Notes under the pieces: generated by a model
The model's database searches: none
What the model was told of the DNA's origin: nothing
Seen by the model: only the letters and a program-made list of their open reading frames with translations
Shown: positions 32,076 through 43,186 of the stretch, one piece after another
Layout of the letters: the number at the start of each line of letters is the position of its first letter
How positions within the stretch are numbered: the stretch's first letter is position 1
Position numbers and translations under genes: made by a program
DNA from: Psettodes erumei
Lineage: Eukaryota; Chordata; Actinopteri; Pleuronectiformes; Psettodidae
Assembly (NCBI GenBank): GCA_016785225.1
Contig: JAFBJZ010000891.1
Coordinates: 806,001 to 870,000, forward strand
DNA: 64,000 nucleotides
Direction: 5' to 3'

Positions 32076-34589
32076 TGCATTGTTTTAATCCAAAGTTGTT
32101 TTCAGTCTGAATGCCTGCTACTTCATTATACCCCTGCCCTACACTGAATGTCCCACAAACGTCTTGAGGAATACTGGAATGAGTAATACTGTGAACAATT
32201 GAAAGTCAGTATATGGAACTTGAGACTCTATTTTGCCAAGATCGGTAGTCTTATATTATTTATTATATATAATATTAGGTTTGAAATAAATTGCTCCTAG
32301 CCACATACCAGTCAAATTCTGATCAGTACTAACAATAACCAGTTCTTTCTAGTACTCAAGTATTCTCTTTAGCTAGCGTAAACCACAGGAGGACTATTTG
32401 ACTACCTTTCAGTCAGTGGCCATTTACCTAAGTGTTAGCGTCACACCCTGGTATGTTTGTGTTTACAAGAGTTTTTAGTTGATTAAAACCACATGGAAGA
32501 TAGATAAACTCCTAAACGTTGCCTGTGTCAGTTTCCCATGACAGCTGACATAAATTTAAGCATTCATTGGTGGAATTGCAGAGAAAAGCTGTGAAAAGAT
32601 GGACAGCTTAGCTCTGTCTGAGATCCCGAGGTTTGGTCAATAGCTGCCTTCTCAGAACTCTAGTGAGAAGCTGTCAGTGAGGGGAATTACATACATTACT
32701 GCACTAAATCACACTGCTCTGACCACAGAGCAGAGTATAACACACACAGGGAGTGACCCAGTGTCATCCACTAGAGAGAATGAGCTAAGGCCCAGCTGTG
32801 TGTGTGTGTATGTATGATGATAAAATGCGATTGCACTGACCTCAGTGAGAGCGTCAGACTGAAAGCAGTAATGATGTAACACAGCACATGAGGAGAGAAA
32901 GAGATTGACAGAGCCAAGCAACACAGTGTGGGAAAGAAGGTAAGAGGAAAAAGTAATAGAGACAAGGAAAACATAATACACATAATGGCATAATGGCAAG
33001 GCAGAAGATGCTTTGTGCATTTGTTAAAAGAACATATGTTAAGCTTTTAGAGATCTTAAAATGTCTTTCATAGCCTCTCACAAATCACAAAATAAACTTG
33101 CTTTAGTCATAGTAGTATCAACGAGTAAGTAGTAGCATTTAAGAACCCACCTTGGTGACAAACGAACTGCCACTGGCTTCTTAAACAATCAAATATATAT
33201 TTTGTCAAGTAAAGGTCTCTTTTTATTGACCTTTATTAGTTAGAGATGTGAAAGGATTAAGAGGCAATATAACTACTGTTTCAGCAATAAAAACTATAAA
33301 GTGATGTGATGTGACATCATGAATATGTGTTGCTTCCTTTCAAAATCAGTTCTTTCTGATTAAATTAGTTAATTTCTTTCTGTGTCAACACAACTAGTGA
33401 CCAGTTTGTGGTGGAGGCCAAAACAGGGATTTTTTTAACTTGGTGTTCAGTGCCCATCCAGTAAGTCTGAATTGAATTGCACAGAATATGAAATATAAGA
33501 CCAAGTGAATGGGAAGACAGAGTGAGAAAAGGTGGTGGTGGGGGCAGTGCTAAAAATGTGAGATGTAGAGAAAGTGAGGTAAGGTCCAGCAGAGGGAAAA
33601 CAAGGAAGAAAGATATGTTAACTAGTGTGTTATTGTGAGGGATACTGGTTGTCAAGGCAATAGAGGGGGAAACCCACACAGCTGTTGTCCAGCTAATGTT
33701 ACATTCAAGTTAAACTACAAAGCATTGTTCAAATCTGCTTAGGTGCTTTTAAATTTGCTTGCAAGGTTTTCTGCAACATCTGGATTGCAAGGTAAATAGT
33801 TGGTGTAGGTGTCTGTTTCTCCCACTGGCACCTAAACAAACATGCGGACTAACATCTTTACATGAAATGACTGGAATGAAATAGTGCTTGAGAGCTTGTC
33901 ATTTGATGATCATACCATATCAAGATGAATCACAACTACCAAGTAATTGTTGTGGACATTTTACAAATGTTTATGCAAAATAGATTTACTAAGTCCATCC
34001 TTGCCAAGTGTAATTTAAACAAAGAAACAACATATCCAGAAGAAGATGTGGATGATGTGCCATGACTTTACAATCCTATTACATAAAAATATTCAGAAGG
34101 CAGTTCCCATGTGACTGTCAGTGCAGCATGAAGCCAGGAAAGGAACCAAAGTATGGAGGGTTGAAGGAGGATGGATTGCAAGGGCCAGAGTAATGTCTCC
34201 TCAGGGTCTGTTGGCTCCTGATTGGCTAGTGGGGGAGGAGGAGAGACCAATGGCAGTATCTTACTGTGCTATTGAGCGCCAGGCTGGGTTTCATCATGTG
34301 AGAGGCCCAGTAAAGTCTTTAACACAAAGCAGATGTCCTCAACCTCACTGGTGCCACTAACACTTTGACTGTAGCAACAGAGCAATCCCCTATACCTTCC
34401 CTATCTCCTCCTCCACTCATTTTTACCCCTCTCCATCACTTGATACCTTTCCTCTCTGCCTTCTCACATTTTTTAACTTCTTGTGAATACATTAAAGAAT
34501 CACTCTGCATAAGCTGAGAAAAGGGTTCTGTAAGTTTTTATGATACCTATCACAAACCTTGTACAATCTTGGTAGATCTGTACCAAGCA

Positions 34590-34680
34590 TCCAAAACAAA
34601 ACAAAACAAAACAAAAAAAAAATAAAATCTATATATATATATATATATTTTTTTTTTCTATAAATAAAAAAAAAATCTCC
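34590..34680. repeat. A-rich (CAAAA)n and TA low-complexity tract
   Basis: (CAAAA)n, poly(A), a short (TA)n at about 34632-34648, poly(T) and poly(A) lie next to the 3' end of the R4 copy. Confidence 0.85.
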
Positions 34681-36056
34681 CTCTCGCCCACCTGGGCGGT
34701 GTCTCCTTCAGACTCGGGTCCTCTACCAGAGGCCTGGGAGACTGAGGGTTCTGCGCAGGATCTTAGCTGTTCCCAGCATTGCGCTCTTTTGGACAGAGAT
34801 CTCCGATGTTGTTCCTGGTATCTGTTGGAGCCATCCTTCCAGCTTGGGGGTCACCGCCCCTAGTGCCCCGATCACTATTGGTACCACAGTTGCCTTCACA
34901 CCCCACATTTTCTCTATCTCCTCTTTCAGCCCTTGGTATTTCTCGAGTTTCTCGTGTTCTTTCTGTTCTTTCTGATGTTGCTATCGCTGGGGATTGCTAC
35001 ATCTATCACTACCACTGTCTTCTGATGTTTATCCACCACCACTATGTCAGGCTGGTTGGCCATCACCATCTTGTCAGTCTGGATCTGGAAGTCCCACAGG
35101 ATCTTGGCCTGTTTGTTCTCTGTCACCTTTGGGGGTGTCTCCCATCTGGACCCCGGGACTTCCAGTCCATACTCTGTACAGATGTTCCTGTATACTATGC
35201 CCGCTACCTGGTTATGCCGCTCCATGTATGCCTTGCCTGCCAGCATCTTACACCCTGCTGTGATGTGTTGGACTGTCTCAGGGCCTTCTCTGCACAGCCT
35301 GCACCTGGGATCTTGTCTGGTGTGGTAGATCCCGGCCTCTATTGCTCTGGTGTTTAGGGCCTGTTCCTGTGCTGCCATGATTAGTGCCTCTTTGCTGTCT
35401 TTCAGTCCAGCCTTTTCCAGCGACTGGTATGTTTTGTCCATATCAGCCACTTCTTCAATTTGCCGGTGGTACATGCCATGCAAGGGCTTGTCCTTCCATG
35501 ATGGGCCCAGTGGTTCCTCATCCCTTCTGGGCTTTTGTTGCCTGAGGCATTCGCTTAGGAGTTGGTCCTTGGGGGCCATTTTCTCGATGTATTCCTGGAG
35601 GTTCGCTGTTTCCTCCTGGACAGTAGTTCTGACACTTACTAGTCCTCGGCCCCCCTCCTTTCGCTTTGTGTACAGCCTGAGGACGCTGGACTTAGGGTGA
35701 AACCCACCATGCATGTTAAGGAGCTTCCTTGTCTTGATATCAGTGGCTTGTATCTCTTCCAGTGGCCAGGATATTATCCCAGCCGAGTATCTGATCAGTG
35801 GCATGGCATAGGTGTGAATGGCTTGGATCTTATTTTTGCCGTTCAGCTGACTTTTCAGGACCTGCCTTACCCTCTGGAGGTATTTGGCTGTGGCTGACCT
35901 TCGAGCTGTCTCCTCATGATTACCATTTGCCTGTGGGATCCCCAGGTATTTGTAACTGTCCTGCACATCTGCAATGTTCCCTTCCGGTAGGTCAACCCCC
36001 TCGGTTGTGATCACCTTTCCCTTTTCTAGATATCATCCGCCCACATTTATCTAGTC

Positions 36057-36059
<3 letters not shown>
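34681..36059 (-). mobile_element. R4/Dong-type LINE copy, 5'-truncated
   Basis: Minus-strand sister of the copy at 150-1449, with the full 3' UTR (GACACCGCCCAGGTGGGCG and then an A-rich tail). The 5' truncation is in the RT domain near 36059, at a (TA)n tract. TA tracts flank both ends (34632-34648 and 36060-36108), suggesting insertion into TA-rich DNA. The 3' UTR contains a short palindrome around CGCCCAGGTGGGCG. Confidence 0.85.
34723..36050 (-). pseudogene. R4/Dong ORF C-terminal half, one frameshift
   Basis: The frame from 36050 to about 34970 holds KCGRMISRKGKVITTEGV (RT palm end), YKYLGIPQANG, the linker, a CCHC finger (CRLC...H...C) and the restriction-like nuclease with the catalytic Asp retained (QPDIVVVDK, codon at 35046-35048, and VVVIDVAIPSD). 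Compared with the first copy a 5-bp insertion at about 34964 shifts the frame just after NIRK. The remaining C-terminus (MWGVKATVVPIVIGALGAV...LPGLW) continues in another frame to 34723. So this copy keeps the nuclease residues but lost the frame, while the first kept the frame but lost a catalytic residue. Confidence 0.8.

Positions 36060-36108
<49 letters not shown>
36060..36108. repeat. (TA)n microsatellite
   Basis: A pure TA run of about 24 units at the 5' truncation point of the R4 copy. Confidence 0.95.
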
Positions 36109-36111
<3 letters not shown>

Positions 36112-39100
36112 GATTTTTCAGTTTTCAATTACCTGGTAATGTTTGAGTTGAAATCCAGTGATGAATAATGTCCTTGTCACTTAGAAAGCTAAGTTTACAC
36201 CAAAGATTTGCTGCTTGATAATACCATTTTAGATCATTGCAGCTTTATAACCACAGGGGCCTAACATGGCCCATCTCAGCTAAACTCAAGCCAACTGATC
36301 TCAGTCTCTAGCAACTCATATCTGCAACAGTAGGAGCTAACTCATTATCACTGTTTCCCATTAATTACCTGGACTGTAGCACCCTACCACATTCTAATTT
36401 GTCCTAAAAGTTTTCACCTTGAGAAATATTTTTACACTTATCACAATAGTATAAAAGCTATCTTGGTGAAGAAAAGCTTCACTGTAAAGCTGATTGGCAT
36501 GGATACAGTGAACTTTAGTACTTTCATGCCCCTTGGAGGGGAAGCTGGCTGGTGAGAAATATGTGTACCAGAGAAAACATATGGTTTCTATGCTGGTTGT
36601 CTGCATAGGCTAACACGTTTACTCATGAGAAATCTCCACATACAACCCATAGTCTATGCAAAGTGTATCATTTCATTCATTGATTCATTTTCTGACTGCC
36701 TTTGCCAGGTCACTTACCCTACTGTCCACTCAGAGTCTGCCAGGCCCTTCTATGCTACTGTAATCTCAGTTTTCCTGCCGTTTCAGTCACCTAACTCCCT
36801 CCCACCCACCTGTTCCCGCTCCTCTAATCAGTTCATAGAACATGCAGAATACAGGCCCATTTCTACTCATTCTCTTCCAGATAGTCCACTGTGCTTTCTT
36901 CACCATGACTTTCAAGTTGTCTTTCCAGTTCTTGACCACTTACCTGTTTTTGGATTTGGTCTTTTTACCAGTTTATCTGCCTGCATGTTGCCATTCATTT
37001 AAGTACTGTTTGCCCATGCCTGCTTCTGCCTGCTGAGCCTTAATTAGTGTAAATGATTTTGAACGTTTGCTGGCCTCCCAACCTTGCCAAAAGCTGTGGC
37101 ACAAAGTTAAAATGATTCACACCCCTAACAGACATGTACAGTAAAAACCTTGCAGACCCATATGACTGTGTTCTTTTTTTTTTTTTTTTTTTTTTGGTGG
37201 TGGTGGCTATTATCAGTTTACAAACATGATATATCCCGAATGTTCATGCATCCAATATTACATGTCACTGAGAAATGGATTCCAGTCCTGCAACTTTTTG
37301 GTTTGGATTTTATACCACTTACCTCAAACATGTGCACACTCACTGCCCTGTCCCTAACTTGTGTATCCTCTCACATGCACCCTCTGTCCTCTCTGCTCTT
37401 GGCAGTTTGTTCTATTCGTTTGAAATCTTTAGCTTTGGCTTATCCAGATGCTTTCCCTCTAAACATCTAAACACGTTTAAGGGTTTCATGCAGCCACAAG
37501 CTTTGAGCTTGCATGTTTATATACACAGCATTCTCATATACACCAGATGCACACAGAGTTTGTGTGTCTAGTAGATAAGAAACACCTGTGACTATACAGT
37601 CAAGTGCTTTTAATAATATGTTTGGACATGCAACACACACAACAAGCTGCTACACAGTCTGTAAATGGTAAAGTTTTGTCTCATGTTAAGGTTACAATTT
37701 TGTAGAGACAGCATGTCACCTACCAGTTGTTCTTAGCAGCTGTAGGCATGATTTAACTTACTTCAACCAAACATAAATCACGCTAACCTTGTGAATTGCC
37801 TCATCCCATATGTTGCTAGGAAGTGTAACTTGAGTTACAGACAATTTTGTCAGTTTGAGATTCATTCTCCTATTTGTACAATTAATTTGTATCAGTTACA
37901 GCCACATTTTTTACCTGTCACAATTCTATGTAGCCATGTCTTCACTGCTTCGGCTTCAAGTTCTACTGTAAGGAAACTTGGATTCATTTTTGACTAGGAC
38001 ATACACAAAACAGCATAAAACAACAGGACAGCCTTCTTCCACTAGTGCAATATTGTGAAAATGAGAAACATCCCGTCCCAAAAAACTAGACCATGGATTA
38101 TCTTCTGTCATTAGTGTTATTTTTTCCTGAACAATTAAAGATGCAGTCAAGAGTATTGACAAGCAAGTGGACTTCTTGTTCTCTCGCCATCCCTTTCCTC
38201 TGTGCTGCAGCCCTGTCTCCAATCAAATAAATCTAACCACCTTTTGAGCAAAGAGGCAGAAAAAATCTTTCACCTTCATCCTCATTTCTTCTGCAGTTTT
38301 CACTTATAATGACTCCCTACTGCAGCTTTCAGTGGAGTTCTGGTTTCTGGGGAAAAAGAGTTTACACTGTTGTTATGGTTAGGATTTATGCATGCAAAGG
38401 CTGAAATGTGACTATGGAGGAAAACGGTCAGAGGTCTGAATCAGAGCCATGGCATGTTTTTTACGCTTCAATGCTTCATTTGAGTTTGTAATCAAAGAAC
38501 CAGATATTTTCTGAGACAGTTCATCTTCTAATTGTTTGTACTGTTGGTACAGGTTTCATTTCTGTCTTCGTCAATGAATGAAACCTTTGCTGAAACCTTT
38601 ATCATAGAGTTTATAAAAGGGTAGTTTTTCAAGCATCCCAGGAGTAAAAGTCAAATTTATTTTCAGAGTGAGTAAGTGTGACTGTGTAAGAAACTGGTCC
38701 TGTGATTAAAAAAAAGCATTTTTACTAAACATATAACTTAAGTAGAGCAGTTAACCACTACTCTTGAGATTAGAAAGAGGAATTTCAGTTGGCCAGGCAT
38801 AACATTTAGTTAACTGTGTATGTATGGGTGGTGCTGATGATGGGCATGAACTTTTTTTTTTTTTTTTTTTTTTTAAACGGGCAAACCCTTTGAAGTTCAT
38901 AGTTGGATTCTAGATCATTGTTGAATAAATTTGGCAATTAAGGATATCCCAAGGGCAACTAGAATTTAAACATCTGAGTGAGTTCTTTTCCATAACAAGA
39001 CGAAATTTGTGGGTATTGTAGTATTTTGAGCTCCCCTCAATACTAAACTGACAGAAAAAAATGATTTAAAAAAATGTAAACAAATCGCTATATTACAAAC

Positions 39101-41326
39101 TCTTTAGCTTTATTGGAGATAACTGTGTTTTTATGTTGATCAACATGGTAATGTGTATATATAGAGTATCGCATTAAAAGAAACATTTGAAATGGGAAAA
39201 TAGGGAAAACAACTCTGTTGTAATGCAAATGCCTTTCAAAAATCACTCAATCTTATATATACAGATTATATCATAGGAATTGTGATTTGTCTGTAGTTTA
39301 ATGCCTCTAAACATTAACTGGAGCCCCAGGCTCTCTGCCATTGTGTGTGTGCACAACCTGCTACCTCAGCAGTGACTGTGTTGGGCCAAGTCACAATTAT
39401 GTACAGTCTTTTTAATTCTTTCTCTTTGGGTCTGGTGGGGTTGACCATACTTCATACTAACAACCCACTTCTGCCACTTTAGCACTACTATAGCTTACAT
39501 TCATAGCTTATCATTAAAGAATGCAATTCATGGAGCGATATGCTCCATTCTAATGCTTAAACTAGTAAGCCCTCTTTGGTTCTGCTAAATGGAATTAAGT
39601 GCCTTTTTATATGTTCATCATCAATCATATTTCAACATACATGCAGGAATTAGCTATAAATAATAATTTTATACAAAATCCCCAGAGCAGAGCCCTTGCA
39701 CCGTAAACAAACCCCTCAAAGTGATCAAATATACATCCAGTAGCATAGAATATATTACAGCTGTGGGTTAAAAAAAATCTAAAAGCATTTGGGCATCTAT
39801 AACTGCTCACTTGACCTGTTTTTTAGAACACAAAAACACCAAATAAGAGTTTATTTTCAAACCCAAGACTGGTTTGAGCACGTCTGATTCTTTTCAGAAA
39901 TAGCATAATGGAAAATCCTAATTTTAAGAGAATTTCTTTTACAAAAAATATTAATATGAAAATATGAACATTAACCCTGAATCATGAATAAATACTGTAA
40001 GTATATGACTATTATCAACAGAGGTTGCAAAACATTGCTGTAGGCAACTGAGTTGCAAAGCAGCTTATTCATGATAGAGCCTCAGAATTTCTGGGTTTTG
40101 CTGGTGAGAAGTTTGGTTGGCCTGAGCAATGGAACAATAGATCTAGAAAAACAGATAACACACATCCACCCACCCCCCTGCCCCAAAGCCCAAACACACA
40201 CACACAGAAACATACCAAGCACATTCTTGCTGGTAAGCACAGCTTGTATGCATGCACAAGTGAGTGAAGTGCAGCATGGAGGATGTGGTTTTACTCTTTA
40301 TGTGTAGAGGAAAACACCTCTGATGCTTGCTCTTCACCTCTTAAAGTTCAAACAAAAACAGCAGTTGTACATTGCAAGGTTATCTGCCTGGTTTGCATTA
40401 GCTTTTACATTTACATTTCACCATATTTAAATACTTTGCACAAAACATTAAAATCAAAAAGGTAAAAAAAAGGAGATCATCCAACAACTGATGTATATAG
40501 AATATTAAAATTCTGCTACTGTAAAGTACTGTGCTCATACTGTGGATTGTAATTCTGAGTGACATTTCATTGAAAGAAATATTTGATGATTTAAAAATAT
40601 TTTAAACACAAGTAAGTGTAAGTAAGTCAGCGAGTGAATTCCACAGATGTAGTTACTTGGGAAACAGTCAACATAAATCAAGCAGGGGTCCTTAATGTGA
40701 GCCATAGAAATACAAATACAGAAAAAGAGAAGAAGAAGAGAACAAAAATAAAACATTTCTACACACAATACTCATCTCTCATTTATCCACTTTGGTTCAA
40801 TGATAAAAGTGATTTTGACATTGATACTGACAAAAATGTCTCTCCATCTCAAAGTCCTGAGCTGAAATGCAGGCCCAGTCCATCTCTGAATGGCGGGTGA
40901 GCAAAAAAGAAAGCATTCTTCAAAGCCATGAAGCTTTGATCCTGAGTGTAAATCTGAACAACGTTCACATCCACGATGTTGAGGGAGTCATGAGAGACAA
41001 TAAAATAAACTAGAAGATCCACTGACTATATTTATTGTAAGCTTTCAGACGGTATCTTCATCAAGAGCATCTTCATTTGTCACAGCACAGGTGACTTGGT
41101 ATCAGCAGAAGAAGACAGCGAGATGTAGTTGAAAAACACCAGAAAAAGCTAGTGAGTGGACTTTGAGTGAAAAAAGTCAAACCGCTGTTTCAATGGTCAC
41201 TTACACCCCCTTCCATGTTTATATTTGTAGTATCCGTCAGGGTCTTTGGCTTTTAAATGTACAGTATGTCATTACAAGAGACAACTTGAAAACAAGTGAC
41301 TGTTTTATGTGAAACTACAAATTTAA
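36109..41326. other. Mostly unrecognised non-coding DNA
   Basis: It contains poly(T) tracts at 37174-37195 and 38852-38874 and a LINE fragment at 37930-38080. The 36690-37040 stretch has the C/T-rich style of a decayed fish Gypsy LTR (CCTGTTTTTGGATTTGG) but no ends were found. No exon was recognised. Confidence 0.5.
37930..38080 (+). mobile_element. L2/Rex-type LINE RT fragment
   Basis: TTCTACTGTAAGGAAACTTGG encodes STVRKLGFIFD and is followed by RTAFFH in another frame. These are the post-palm motifs (TVRNLGVIFDxDLSF, RTAFFHLRN) also seen at 62.6 kb and, antisense, at 53.8 kb. Confidence 0.6.
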
Positions 41327-43186
41327 ATTAAAACTGCAAACAGTGATAACGGGCCCCTCGCACCCCCGCGCCAACTCAGGGACCAGGTCGACGCTGAATT
41401 CCCCGAATTTCCGCGAAAAGCCCAACGGGGAGGCGTTTTTGAACATTTCCTCCTGTCGCCAATAGGTGGCGCTTCAACAATAAGACAATATAGTCCCTCA
41501 GATCTCTTCAGGATGCCGCCCCAATCGTATGTGTGTAATTTGAGGCAGAACGGATGAGGCATTTGAGACTTACAACGCTTTAGATGGTGATGGCGAGGGA
41601 TCCAACTTCGCCGACCTGCCACTGGGACCACAGGAGGCAGGAGCATGTCATCTTCAGAACTGAGCATCTGCCATCTCTCTGGGATCATCAAAGTAAATCT
41701 CAGCTCCGTCTGATCGAGCCACCATACGTTCAACATCAAAGTACTAAACGTGTCATTTCCGGTCGACAATAGATGGTGCTCTCACTTTTATGGAATATGG
41801 TTATGTAGATGTCTTTGTGAGTGGATTATTATCATACATGTGAAGTTTGATGGAGATCGGAGCATGTACACTGAACTTATGGCAGTTTCTGGTTTTCTGG
41901 CAAAACATCAGAATTCGCCGTGCCACCACGCCCATTTCATTCCTGAGCCATAAAAACTTTTGATAACTTTTGATCACCAAGACCTCGAGGTTGAGCACAC
42001 CAAGTTTGAAGCTGATATGATGAAATCCCTCAGAGGAGTTTGTTCAAATATAACACATGCGAATGGTGAAAAATACGCCAAATTTTCATCTTCAAATCTA
42101 AATGGCTGACTTCCTATAAGGTTTGAGTCATGGCCGCATGAGACTTTTTCGAAGTTCGTGGCACATTCCACACACATAGTGAATTTCATTCACCTAGGTC
42201 AAAATAACCTCAATGGGGAGGGGTTTTTGAAAATTTCTTCCTGTTTCCAATAGGTGGCACTATGACAATATGACCATAGTGTCCCATAGATCTCTTCAGG
42301 CCGCCACTCTGATTGTACGTGTGTAATTTGAGGCACAATGGACAAGGTATGTGCAAATTAGAGCACTTTGATGGTGATGGCGAAGGATCCAACTTCGCCA
42401 CGCCGCCACGGGGCCGCCATAATGCAGGAGCATGCCATCTTCTGAATCCAGCATCTACCTTGTCTCAAGGCTTACCAAAGTAAAACTGAGCTTCATCGGA
42501 TTAAAAAACTTGATGTTGAACATCAAAGTTCAAAACATGTGATTTCCTGTCGCCAATAGGTGGCGCTGTCACTTTAATGGAATATAATTATGCAAATGTC
42601 TCAAGGACTGGATTATTATCATACATGTGAAGTTTGGCTGAGATCGGAGCACGTACACTGAAGTTATGGCAGTTTCGTGCTTTATGGCGAAACATCAAAA
42701 TTTGCCATGCCGCCACGCCCAGTTCGTTCACGTACCATTAAAGCTTTTCATAACTTTTGATCACCAAGGCCTCGAGAGTCAGTACACCAAGTTTGAAGTC
42801 GATACAACGAAATCCCTAGGAGGAGTTCGTTCAAATACAACACGTGCGAATGGCCAAAAATGGCCAAAATTTGCATATTCACATCAAAATGGCCGACTTC
42901 CTGTTGGGTTTGAGTCATGGCTGCAAGAGACTTTTTTCAAAGGTCTTGGCACGCTCTACGGACCCACCAAATTTCATCCGCCTCGGTCAAACTAACCCCA
43001 ATGGGGAGGGGTATTTGAAAATTTCCAGGCGGCGCGACCGAGACATTTTGCCCCGCCCATTTTTGAGACCCTTAAAATACGTAATTTTTTGCCAGACCTG
43101 ACGCGTGTGCAAAATTTGGTGAGTTTTTGAGCATGTTCAGGCCTCGAAAAATGCGCTAGAAAAGTCGTGAAAAGAATAATAATAAT
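41327..43186 (+). repeat. 788-bp-unit repeat, array A (head, 2 units, tail)
   Basis: A head (ATTAAAACTGCAAACAGTGA, then ACGGGCCCCTCGCAC) leads into unit starts at 41441 and 42229 and a tail start at 43017, giving a period of 788 bp twice. The tail ends GAAAAGAATAATAATAATAATT and joins the head of array B directly. Each unit carries CCAATAGGTGGCGCT-type motifs and GCCGCCACG-rich blocks. Short minus-strand open frames recur in each copy because the sequence is repeated, with no sign of protein constraint. I recognise it as teleost repeat DNA but cannot name the family or its strand of origin; the strand given is arbitrary. Confidence 0.85.

Larger units (their letters stand above)
30285..34599. 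other. Non-coding stretch with two repeat fragments
   Basis: No coding region was recognised. It contains a Tc1 end fragment (31255-31394) and a GT-flanked teleost repeat (31862-32075), listed separately. Two facing CCAAT motifs (34220-34224 as ATTGG, 34247-34251) sit 22 bp apart near 34.2 kb without a TATA box. Confidence 0.5.

Noticed and set aside
34220..34251. Facing CCAAT pair as a promoter
   Set aside because: There is no TATA box, start element or downstream frame; two 5-bp motifs are weak evidence.
34779..35897. Plus-strand frames of up to 192 codons opposite the R4 copy
   Set aside because: They are antisense shadows of the R4 ORF; the minus strand gives the recognised domains.
36625..37036. 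125-codon frame as an exon
   Set aside because: C/T-rich style suggests decayed LTR or simple sequence; there is no domain and no supporting splice sites.
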